From positions 2,561,852 to 2,625,851 of the forward strand of contig NZ_NRSW01000001.1 of the NCBI RefSeq assembly GCF_002288635.1: a DNA stretch of 64,000 nucleotides, given 5' to 3'. The first letter of the stretch is position 1. Each line of letters begins with the position of its first letter. A model generated the notes under the pieces. It did not search any database and was not told where the DNA came from. It saw only the letters and a program-made list of their open reading frames with translations. This DNA is from Mucilaginibacter sp. MD40 (GTDB lineage Bacteria; Bacteroidota; Bacteroidia; Sphingobacteriales; Sphingobacteriaceae). Below, in pieces: positions 52,401 through 59,447 of this stretch. The translations under genes and the position numbers were made by a program.

Positions 52401-52677
52401 CTATAAGTTCAATATTATATTCTGTAAACAATTGTCCGGATGGCAATAAGGCATCAGCTTCAGCTTCTTCCATCAAGTAAACCTGCTCGGCGCCAATATC
52501 CAGGCACAGGGTGAGCATCTCGTGCGCATAGGTATCAACTTTAGGATCTGGCAGCTTCACCACATTCATAAATGCAGGTAATTCATGATAATCGCCCATT
52601 TGCACTACATGGCCATCAAATTGCTTTTTAAGTTTATGTGAATCGGCTGATGTAGCGGCTGTAATCAATATCTTCAT
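52384..52677 (-). CDS. Small alpha/beta protein of unknown function
   Basis: A 97-residue protein with a Rossmann-like start (KILITAATSADSHKLKK) and a second strand-helix unit (AEQVYLMEEAEADALL). It resembles only the N-terminal unit of a nucleotide- or sugar-binding domain, and no cofactor motif is complete. It sits between an ABC ATPase gene (TAATG overlap) and the HAD-like gene (17-bp overlap), so it is expressed with both. I do not recognise the family. Confidence 0.65.
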   Translation of the reverse strand: MKILITAATSADSHKLKKQFDGHVVQMGDYHELPAFMNVVKLPDPKVDTYAHEMLTLCLDIGAEQVYLMEEAEADALLPSGQLFTEYNIELIDGRNL

Positions 52678-53333
52678 TAACTGTTCACAATTAAGCCATC
52701 TTTCATCACTATCTTACGGTCGGCCATAGCGGCCAGGTCTTCATTGTGTGTAACGATCACAAAGGTTTGGTTAAATTCCTTCCTAAGCCTGATGAATAAT
52801 TCATGTAGTTCCAAGGCGTTCTTTGAATCGAGATTACCCGAAGGTTCATCGGCAAATATCAATGCAGGGTTATTGATCAGGGCCCTCGCAACCGCCACAC
52901 GCTGCTGCTCGCCGCCTGATAGCTCTGCCGGCTTATGATCGGTACGGTGCCCGAGTCCCAGCATATCCAATAATTCCTTCGCCCTCTTTTCGGCTACGGC
53001 CTTTTGCGTGCCTGCTATAAATGCCGGTATACATACATTTTCAAGCGCGCTGAATTCTACCAGCAAATGATGGAACTGAAAAATGAAACCTATACGCTTG
53101 TTACGGAAGATACTGAGATTTTTGTTATTGTATTTACTTACCTCTTCCCCATCTATAAATATCTGGCCGCTATCTGGTGTATCCAGCGTGCCCAGTATAT
53201 TGAGTAACGAGCTCTTACCTGCGCCTGAGGCACCTACAATAGTTACGATCTCGCCTTGCTGTACTTCAAGGTCTACACCTTTTAGTATATGCAGTTTTCC
53301 GTATGATTTATGGATGGATTGTGCTTTAAGCAT
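52677..53333 (-). CDS. LolD-like ABC transporter ATP-binding protein
   Basis: About 218 residues from the ATG at 53333; a TTG 15 bp upstream is less likely. Walker A is GASGAGKSS, the signature [15 protein letters not shown], Walker [14 protein letters not shown], and the H-loop VTHNEDLA. It is of the LolD/MacB subgroup that moves lipoproteins or works with FtsX-like permeases. No permease gene is adjacent, so its membrane partner must be elsewhere, possibly the LolC/E-like pair. Followed by a TAATG-coupled unknown gene. Confidence 0.9.
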   Translation of the reverse strand: MLKAQSIHKSYGKLHILKGVDLEVQQGEIVTIVGASGAGKSSLLNILGTLDTPDSGQIFIDGEEVSKYNNKNLSIFRNKRIGFIFQFHHLLVEFSALENVCIPAFIAGTQKAVAEKRAKELLDMLGLGHRTDHKPAELSGGEQQRVAVARALINNPALIFADEPSGNLDSKNALELHELFIRLRKEFNQTFVIVTHNEDLAAMADRKIVMKDGLIVNS

Positions 53334-53442
53334 GGGCGAATTTAGCAATAACAGCGAAGTAAATAAGTGATGTGATGGATAATTTACCAGAACTTAAACA
53401 GCCGTACCTAATGTTATTGCAAAATAATTGCCATAAATCACA

Positions 53443-53472
53443 AATCTCTAATATTGGGGCGCTAATCTCTAA
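53443..53472 (+). promoter_or_regulatory. Direct repeats upstream of sucC
   Basis: AATCTCTAA occurs at 53443-53451 and 53464-53472, start to start 21 bp, about two helical turns, 40 bp before the sucC start. It may bind a regulator of the TCA-cycle gene. A clear TAnnTTTG box was not found. Confidence 0.4.
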
Positions 53473-53510
53473 AAACAAAATTGTAGTTTTACCGCAAATA
53501 CTTCGACAAT

Positions 53511-54704
53511 ATGAATATTCATGAATATCAGGGCAAGGCTATTTTAAAAAGCTTTGGCGTAAGAGTACAGGAAGGCATTGTTGCAGACACTCCGGAAGAG
53601 GCGGTTGCAGCAGCGCAAAAAATGAAAGAGGATTTTAACTCTGACTGGGTTGTTGTTAAAGCTCAGATACATGCCGGTGGCCGTGGTAAAGGCGGAGGCG
53701 TAAAATTAGCTAAAAATCACGATCAGGTTAAGGAATTGGCCGGCCAGATCATTGGCATGCAGCTGGTTACCCCCCAAACAGGTCCCGAAGGTAAGCTGGT
53801 TAAAAAGGTTTTAATTGCACAAGATGTTTATTACCCGGGCGAAAGCGATGTAAAAGAATTTTACATGAGCGTTTTGCTTGACCGCGCCAAAGGCCGTAAC
53901 ATTATCATGTACAGCACTGAAGGTGGTATGGACATTGAAGAAGTGGCACACTCTACCCCTGAAAAGATATTTAAAGAAGAAATAGATCCTAAAGTTGGTT
54001 TACAACCCTTCCAGGCACGTAAAATTGCCTTTAACCTGGGTGTAAGCGGTGATGCTTTTAAGGATATGGTGAAGTTTATCACTGCTCTTTATAAGGCTTA
54101 TGATGCAACAGATTCTTCGCAGTTTGAAATTAACCCGGTATTAAAAACATCTGATAATAAAATTTTAGCTGTTGATGCTAAAGTTAACCTGGATGATAAT
54201 GCACTTTACCGCCATGCGGATTACGCTGCCATGCGCGATACGGACGAGGAAGACCCTACAGAAGTTGAGGCCAGCAAAAGCAACCTAAACTACGTTAAGC
54301 TTGATGGTAACGTAGGCTGTATGGTTAACGGTGCCGGTTTGGCCATGGCTACCATGGATATTATTAAACTTGCCGGTGGCGAACCTGCTAACTTCCTTGA
54401 TGTTGGTGGTACTGCTAATGCGCAAACTGTAAAGGCTGGTTTTAACATTATCCTTTCAGATCCTAACGTTAAAGCCATCCTGATCAACATATTTGGTGGT
54501 ATAGTACGTTGCGACCGTGTGGCACAAGGTGTTATTGATGCCTATAACGAAATAGGAAATATTCCAGTTCCAATCATTGTTCGCTTACAAGGCACTAACG
54601 CTAAAGAAGCTAAAGAACTGATTGATAATTCTGGTTTGCAGGTTTACTCGGCTATCCTGCTTAAGGAGGCTGCTGAACGTGTAAAAGAAGTATTAGCTAA
54701 ATAG
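53511..54704 (+). CDS. sucC: Succinyl-CoA synthetase beta subunit (ADP/GDP-forming)
   Basis: A 397-residue ATP-grasp beta subunit. It begins MNIHEYQGKAILKSFGV; the nucleotide-binding block VVKAQIHAGGRGKGGGVK is followed by the C-terminal power-helix region with NGAGLAMATMDIIK, ANFLDVGGTA and NIFGGIVRCDRVA. It joins the SucD alpha subunit to convert succinyl-CoA to succinate with substrate-level phosphorylation. No sucD is adjacent; the gene is monocistronic, ended by a long terminator, with direct repeats upstream. Confidence 0.97.
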   Translation: MNIHEYQGKAILKSFGVRVQEGIVADTPEEAVAAAQKMKEDFNSDWVVVKAQIHAGGRGKGGGVKLAKNHDQVKELAGQIIGMQLVTPQTGPEGKLVKKVLIAQDVYYPGESDVKEFYMSVLLDRAKGRNIIMYSTEGGMDIEEVAHSTPEKIFKEEIDPKVGLQPFQARKIAFNLGVSGDAFKDMVKFITALYKAYDATDSSQFEINPVLKTSDNKILAVDAKVNLDDNALYRHADYAAMRDTDEEDPTEVEASKSNLNYVKLDGNVGCMVNGAGLAMATMDIIKLAGGEPANFLDVGGTANAQTVKAGFNIILSDPNVKAILINIFGGIVRCDRVAQGVIDAYNEIGNIPVPIIVRLQGTNAKEAKELIDNSGLQVYSAILLKEAAERVKEVLAK

Positions 54705-54722
54705 TATTCAAATAATCACATA

Positions 54723-54757
54723 ACAAAAAAGGGGGAGCAACGCTTCCCCTTTTTTGT
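54723..54757 (+). terminator. sucC terminator
   Basis: A 16-bp stem (54723-54738 against 54742-54757) with a 3-nt loop and a single G-U pair, of which the outer part is A6/T6. It lies 18 bp after the sucC stop and should be very efficient. Confidence 0.92.
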
Positions 54758-54863
54758 TATCTCAACATTAAGTTATTAATAAACTCAAACCGCTTCAATA
54801 TCATAATGTTATAGTTAAAATGGCCTTTGTCGTAAACAGGTCATAAAAACGAGATATAAATAC

Positions 54864-54890
54864 ATGTTTAAACATTTATTTATACATTTG
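54864..54890 (+). promoter_or_regulatory. Palindrome and -7 element upstream of the YceI gene
   Basis: TACATTTG at 54883-54890 is a perfect TAnnTTTG box 26 bp before the ATG. Immediately upstream ATGTTTAAACAT at 54864-54875 is a perfect 12-nt palindrome lying between the -33 and -7 positions, where a bound repressor would block polymerase. Operator function is inferred. Confidence 0.6.
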
Positions 54891-54915
54891 TATCACAAAA
54901 CAAAACTACATTACC

Positions 54916-55446
54916 ATGGCAACAACAAAATGGGTATTAGACCCAATGCACTCAGAGGTTCAGTTTAAAGTTAAACACCTGGTTATATCAACCGTAACAG
55001 GTTCATTTAAAACTTTTGAAGGCTCATTAGAAACAGAAAATGACGATTTTACTGATGCGAAAGTGGAATTTTCTTTAAACGTTGATAGCATTGATACCAA
55101 TCAATCTCAACGCGACGAGCATTTAAAAGGTGCCGACTTTTTTGATGCGGCTTCTCATCCGAAGATCAGTTTTAAATCAACTTCTTTTACTAAAGACGGT
55201 GATGATTACCAATTAAAAGGCGACTTGACCATTAAAGGTGTTACCAAACCGGTTACCCTTGATGTAGAACACGGTGGTGTTGCTACCGATTTTTACGGCA
55301 ACAACAAAGCCGGTTTTGATGTTAGCGGTAAAATAAACCGTAAAGAGTTTGGCCTTACCTGGGATGGCGTTACTGAAGCAGGTTCAATTGTTGTTGGCGA
55401 AGATATTAAGTTGATCGCCAGCATCCAGTTTGCTAAACAAGCGTAA
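54916..55446 (+). CDS. YceI family polyisoprenoid-binding-like protein
   Basis: A 176-residue lipocalin-like barrel of the YceI family. It starts WVLDPMHSEVQFKVKHLVIS, continues with SFKTFEGSLETE, then HLKGADFFDAASHPKISFKS, KGDLTIKGVTKPVTLDVEH and ends IKLIASIQF. There is no signal peptide, unlike periplasmic E. coli YceI, so it is probably cytosolic. Family structures bind amphipathic or isoprenoid ligands. Monocistronic with its own promoter, palindrome and terminator. Confidence 0.93.
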   Translation: MATTKWVLDPMHSEVQFKVKHLVISTVTGSFKTFEGSLETENDDFTDAKVEFSLNVDSIDTNQSQRDEHLKGADFFDAASHPKISFKSTSFTKDGDDYQLKGDLTIKGVTKPVTLDVEHGGVATDFYGNNKAGFDVSGKINRKEFGLTWDGVTEAGSIVVGEDIKLIASIQFAKQA

Positions 55447-55495
55447 TTAGGATCAAAGATTGGTTGATTAGAGATTAATTGACCTGTTCATAATA

Positions 55496-55530
55496 AAAAG
55501 CCATTCGTAAAAACGGATGGCTTTCCTTTT
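55496..55530 (+). terminator. YceI gene terminator
   Basis: AAAGCCATTCGT near 55497-55508 pairs with ACGGATGGCTTT at 55513-55524 (one G-U) and is followed by T-rich sequence. A longer upstream reading frame of the Sua5-type gene would include this hairpin, which argues for the start at 55565. Confidence 0.85.
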
Positions 55531-55564
55531 TAAAACCTTTGGTGGTTATATTTGCTTTATTAAT

Positions 55565-56185
55565 ATGCTTTTAAAAATCTATCCTGAAAACCCAAATGAG
55601 CGGGCCATTGAACAAGTAGCAGATGTGCTACGCAAAGGTGGCATTATCATTTATCCTACCGATACTGTTTATGGTTTGGGTTGCGATATTACCAACCAAA
55701 AAGCTATCGAAAAAATTGCGCGCATCAGGAATATTAAACCGGAGAAAGCAAACTTCTCATTTATCTGCTATGATCTTAGCCACATTTCGGATTATATAAA
55801 GCCGATAGATAATACCACGTTTCGTTTACTAAAGAAAGCCCTGCCCGGCCCATTCACATTTATCTTTAATGCAAGCCATGCTGTACCTAAATTGCTTAGC
55901 TCTAATAAGAAAACAGTTGGTATACGCGTGCCTGACAATAATGTTGCCCGGTGCATTGTGAAAGTGTTGGGCAACCCCATCCTATCTACCTCAATTCACG
56001 ATGATGACGATATCATCGAATACTCTACTGATCCTGAATTGATACACGAGAAATACCAGGACCTTGTAGATATTGTAATAGATGGCGGTTATGGCGAAAA
56101 CATACCATCAACTATAGTTGACTGCACATCCGGCGACTTTGAGATTATCCGAGAGGGAAAAGGTGTATTGGAAGATTATTTATAA
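55565..56185 (+). CDS. L-threonylcarbamoyladenylate synthase-type protein (Sua5/YciO/YrdC)
   Basis: About 206 residues from the ATG at 55565; an earlier ATG at 55517 would read through the YceI terminator. The YrdC core has KGGIIIYPTDTVYGLGCD near residues 26-43, RIRNIKPEKANFSFIC with the KR-type basic residues, ALPGPFTFIF, and TVGIRVPDN. Enzymes of this class make threonylcarbamoyl-AMP for tRNA t6A37; YciO paralogues have a related but less certain role. The C-terminus has STIVDCTSGDFEIIREG. Its last six bases TTATAA are shared with trpA. Confidence 0.9.
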   Translation: MLLKIYPENPNERAIEQVADVLRKGGIIIYPTDTVYGLGCDITNQKAIEKIARIRNIKPEKANFSFICYDLSHISDYIKPIDNTTFRLLKKALPGPFTFIFNASHAVPKLLSSNKKTVGIRVPDNNVARCIVKVLGNPILSTSIHDDDDIIEYSTDPELIHEKYQDLVDIVIDGGYGENIPSTIVDCTSGDFEIIREGKGVLEDYL

Positions 56186-56956
56186 GCTATCCTTTATTGC
56201 CTTGATAAATTCAGGAATCTTTTCCATGTAGTTCTCCTCTGCCAAAAGTTTTACAAAAGCACTGCCTACTATAGCACCATTGGCATACTCGCAAGCTTTA
56301 CTAAAAGATCTGTTATCCGAAATCCCAAAACCAATAATGGCCGGGTTGTTCAAGTGCATATCTTTAATACGCTGATAATAAGCCTCAATGCTATCACTTA
56401 GTTGTAAACTACCACCGGTAATTGACGATGACGACAGCAAATAAATAAAGCTGTTGCTAAAACCGTCTATCTTACGGATCCGCTCCTCCGAAGTTTGCGG
56501 AGTAACCAGAAATATATTGCTTAGGTTGTTATCTTCGAAATGCTTACGATAGATCATCTCATACTCATACATCGGCAGGTCGGGCACTATCACGCCATCT
56601 ACGCCAGCAGCTGAGGCATCTTTACAAAAACGTTCTACGCCGTATTGTACAATGGGGTTAATGTAACCCATTAAAAGCACCGGTATGCTAACGCGGTTGC
56701 GCAGTTCTTTCAATTGCTGAAATAAAAGGTTCAAAGTCATGCCGTTATCTAAGGCAGTTTGCGAACTATGTTGGATAGTCGGCCCATCAGCAACGGGGTC
56801 AGAGTATGGAAAACCGATCTCTAAAAAATCGGCACCGGCTTTTTCAAGCGCTTCGGCAATATCAAGCGTGGTATCTAACCGCGGATAACCGGCTGTGTAA
56901 TAAATAGAAAGCAGGTTTTTATTTTTCGAAGCAAAAAGCTGGTTAAGTCGGTTCAT
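56180..56956 (-). CDS. trpA: Tryptophan synthase alpha subunit
   Basis: A 258-residue TIM barrel from the ATG at 56956 (NRLNQLFASKNKNLLSIYYT), which aligns with known TrpA starts; another ATG at 56989 adds 11 residues. The catalytic acids are intact in FLEIGFPYSDPVADGPTIQ (Glu and Asp equivalents of E. coli Glu49 and Asp60). It cleaves indole-3-glycerol phosphate and passes indole to TrpB. No other trp gene is adjacent, unlike the usual trpBA arrangement. Convergent with the Sua5-type gene by a 6-bp overlap. Confidence 0.93.
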   Translation of the reverse strand: MNRLNQLFASKNKNLLSIYYTAGYPRLDTTLDIAEALEKAGADFLEIGFPYSDPVADGPTIQHSSQTALDNGMTLNLLFQQLKELRNRVSIPVLLMGYINPIVQYGVERFCKDASAAGVDGVIVPDLPMYEYEMIYRKHFEDNNLSNIFLVTPQTSEERIRKIDGFSNSFIYLLSSSSITGGSLQLSDSIEAYYQRIKDMHLNNPAIIGFGISDNRSFSKACEYANGAIVGSAFVKLLAEENYMEKIPEFIKAIKDSL

Positions 56957-57080
56957 GTCTGTAGTATCATTAAAGCTAAACAACTGCATGCAAAAGTATC
57001 TTTTTTACTATACTGTACACATATTATTTTGCATTGCCAATCTTAAACCCCTACTTTAGGGCGTAACGTAAAACTAAATT

Positions 57081-58577
57081 ATGTCACCCGGAATATTACT
57101 GTCATTCATTATCGGCTACTTTTTGGTGCTGATGGTCATTTCATATCTCACTTCTCGTAAATCGTCAGATAATGATACCTTTTTTGTGGCTAACCGTAAT
57201 TCAAAATGGTACCTGGTTGCTTTTGGTATGATCGGTACCGCCCTAAGCGGTGTAACCTTTATATCGGTACCGGGCAAAGTTGGTGCGCCATCCGGAGATC
57301 AGTTTGCTTATTTTCAATTTGTATTGGGTAACGCTGCTGGCTTTATTATTATAGCTACTGTGTTGCTACCCCTGTATTATCGCATGAAGCTGACGTCCAT
57401 TTACAGTTACATTGAACACGCTTTAGGCACATGGAGCTACAAAACGGCTGCCGCTATATTCTTACTGAGCCGCACAATTGGTTCGTCTTTTAGGCTGTAC
57501 CTGGTGGTTATTGTATTACAAAAATTCATATTTGATAGCTATGGCGTTCCCTTTGGTGTAACGGTGCTTATCTGTTTAGTACTAATATGGTCATACACGT
57601 TTAAAGGCGGGTTAAAAACAATTATTATTACCGATAGCTTGCAGACGCTGTTCCTGGTTTCGTCAGTTTTTCTGTCAATATACTTTATTTGCCGTAGCCT
57701 GGACATGAACATCTTTCAGGCAGCGGAGGCCATCAAGAACAGCAGTTATTCAAAGATCTTTTTCCTGGAAGATTTTATGGGTAGCCATTTTCACCTGAGC
57801 AAACAGTTCCTCGGTGGTTTGTTCATCACCGTAGGTATGACTGGCCTCGATCAGGACCTAATGCAGAAAAATCTCAGCCTAAGCAATATCAAGGAAGCTC
57901 AAAAGAACATGTTCAGCTTTACGGGCGTGTTCGTGGTGATCAATATTTTCTTTTTGAGCGTTGGTGCATTACTGTACATGTATGCGGCTAAAAACGGTAT
58001 TACCGTTGCCAAGACCGATTATCTGTACCCTACCATTGCTTTAAATTACTTGGGTTTGGTACCCGCCATGGTGTTTATGCTGGGTTTAACAGCAGCTACA
58101 TTTGCCACTACTGATTCTGCACTTACGGCGCTTACAACATCATTCTGCGTAGACTTTTTAGGCTTCAATAAGCGTAAAGATACCAACAGCAAAAGAATGG
58201 TGAACATTCGCCATTATGTGCATATCGCATTTTCAGGATTAATGTTTCTCACCATTATTGCCTTCAATGCGTTAAATAATGACGCGGTGGTAACGGCCAT
58301 ATTTAAAGTAGCATCATATACTTATGGCCCTTTACTTGGTTTATACAGCTTCGGTTTGTTCGTAAGCAAGCGGCAGGTAAATGACAAATTAGTACCATTT
58401 ATTTGCCTGATTTCTCCGGCGGTTTGCTACTTCCTGAGTACAGATTCAAAAGAACTGTTAGGCGGATATGTATTTGATAACGAACTAATAATTGTGAACG
58501 GTTTAATTACATTTGCCGGGTTGTGGATCACTTCTAAACGAAAAGATGAGAAAGCCTTGAGAGTTGAGGTTGCTTAA
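57081..58577 (+). CDS. Sodium:solute symporter (SSS family)
   Basis: A 498-residue SSS-family transporter with about 13 membrane helices. The sodium-site segments are recognisable: SRKSSDNDTFFVANRNSKWY after helix 1, GVTFISVPGKVGAP, RLYLVVIVLQKFI, GGLKTIIITDSLQT and GMTGLDQDLMQKNLS. It probably imports a sugar, amino acid or sialic-acid-like solute with sodium; the substrate is not clear. Divergent from trpA, and monocistronic. Confidence 0.92.
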   Translation: MSPGILLSFIIGYFLVLMVISYLTSRKSSDNDTFFVANRNSKWYLVAFGMIGTALSGVTFISVPGKVGAPSGDQFAYFQFVLGNAAGFIIIATVLLPLYYRMKLTSIYSYIEHALGTWSYKTAAAIFLLSRTIGSSFRLYLVVIVLQKFIFDSYGVPFGVTVLICLVLIWSYTFKGGLKTIIITDSLQTLFLVSSVFLSIYFICRSLDMNIFQAAEAIKNSSYSKIFFLEDFMGSHFHLSKQFLGGLFITVGMTGLDQDLMQKNLSLSNIKEAQKNMFSFTGVFVVINIFFLSVGALLYMYAAKNGITVAKTDYLYPTIALNYLGLVPAMVFMLGLTAATFATTDSALTALTTSFCVDFLGFNKRKDTNSKRMVNIRHYVHIAFSGLMFLTIIAFNALNNDAVVTAIFKVASYTYGPLLGLYSFGLFVSKRQVNDKLVPFICLISPAVCYFLSTDSKELLGGYVFDNELIIVNGLITFAGLWITSKRKDEKALRVEVA

Positions 58578-58669
58578 CCCGCTCCCTTTAAAACTTAAAT
58601 AAATTTTTATTGTAATATGTATCTACTTCCGGCTTCCGATTTACCGGACCTCCGGACTAATTTTGTAAC

Positions 58670-59377
58670 ATGACTGGTGAAGAAAAAATAAGACAAGCAT
58701 TTGAGAACAAGAACTGGCAGGAAATTAAAGTAACCGACTCCTGGCAGATATTTAAAATAATGGCCGAGTTTGTCGACGGCTTTGAGAAACTGGCCAAGAT
58801 AGGCCCATGCGTATCTATATTTGGTTCAGCACGTACTCAAAACGATAATAAATATTACAAACTGGCTGAAGATACCGCTCGCCTGCTTACCGAACGAGGC
58901 TATGGCGTAATAACCGGCGGTGGCCCGGGTATTATGGAAGCAGGTAACAAAGGTGCTTATGAAGCCGGCGGTAAGTCGGTAGGTTTAAACATTGAGTTGC
59001 CTTTTGAGCAGTTCCATAATAAATATATCGACAGGGATAAGATATTGGAGTTCGATTACTTTTTTATCCGTAAGGTAATGTTCATGAAATATTCACAGGG
59101 TTTTATTATCCTGCCTGGCGGTTTTGGCACCATGGATGAATCCTTTGAAGCTATTACCTTGATACAAACCGGTAAAATAGCTCGCTTCCCCATCATTTTT
59201 GTGGGAAAAGATTATTGGAGCGGCCTGTTTAAATGGGTAGAAGAGCGCATGCTGGAAGCTGAACATAACATAAGCCCGGACGACTTGAACCTGTACCGCG
59301 TGGTAGATACTGCTGAAGAGGCAGTAGAGCATATTTTCCGTTTCTACGATAAATACGTGCTGAAACCCAATTTTTAA
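58670..59377 (+). CDS. LOG family protein (TIGR00730)
   Basis: A 235-residue Rossmann-fold protein. It has VSIFGSARTQND near residue 47, GVITGGGPGIMEAGNKGA and the PGGFGTMDE motif with the catalytic Glu. This is the cytokinin riboside 5'-monophosphate phosphoribohydrolase (LOG)/TIGR00730 family, which in bacteria releases a base from nucleoside monophosphates. A TAATTTTG box at 58658-58665 only 5 bp before the ATG suggests a nearly leaderless transcript. Confidence 0.92.
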   Translation: MTGEEKIRQAFENKNWQEIKVTDSWQIFKIMAEFVDGFEKLAKIGPCVSIFGSARTQNDNKYYKLAEDTARLLTERGYGVITGGGPGIMEAGNKGAYEAGGKSVGLNIELPFEQFHNKYIDRDKILEFDYFFIRKVMFMKYSQGFIILPGGFGTMDESFEAITLIQTGKIARFPIIFVGKDYWSGLFKWVEERMLEAEHNISPDDLNLYRVVDTAEEAVEHIFRFYDKYVLKPNF

Positions 59378-59387
59378 AAAAAAGTCT

Positions 59388-59437
59388 ATAACAAAGAAAG
59401 CCGGCCTTACGCAAATAAGGCCGGCTTTCTTTGTTAT
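59388..59437. terminator. Perfect 22-bp inverted repeat, bidirectional terminator
   Basis: Arms at 59388-59409 and 59416-59437 are exact complements with a 6-nt loop. The core GCCGGCCTT is GC-rich and is flanked by A-rich and T-rich tracts on both sides. It separates the convergent LOG-family and TlpA-like genes and can terminate both. Confidence 0.92.
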
Positions 59438-59447
59438 TTGAAACAAC

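Noticed and set aside
55517..55564. Longer N-terminus for the Sua5-type protein
   Set aside because: It would read through the YceI gene terminator hairpin and adds residues that do not fit the family.
58629..58656. Repeated CCGG blocks before the LOG-family gene
   Set aside because: Stems are only 5 bp and mutually overlapping; could be chance in a GC-richer stretch.
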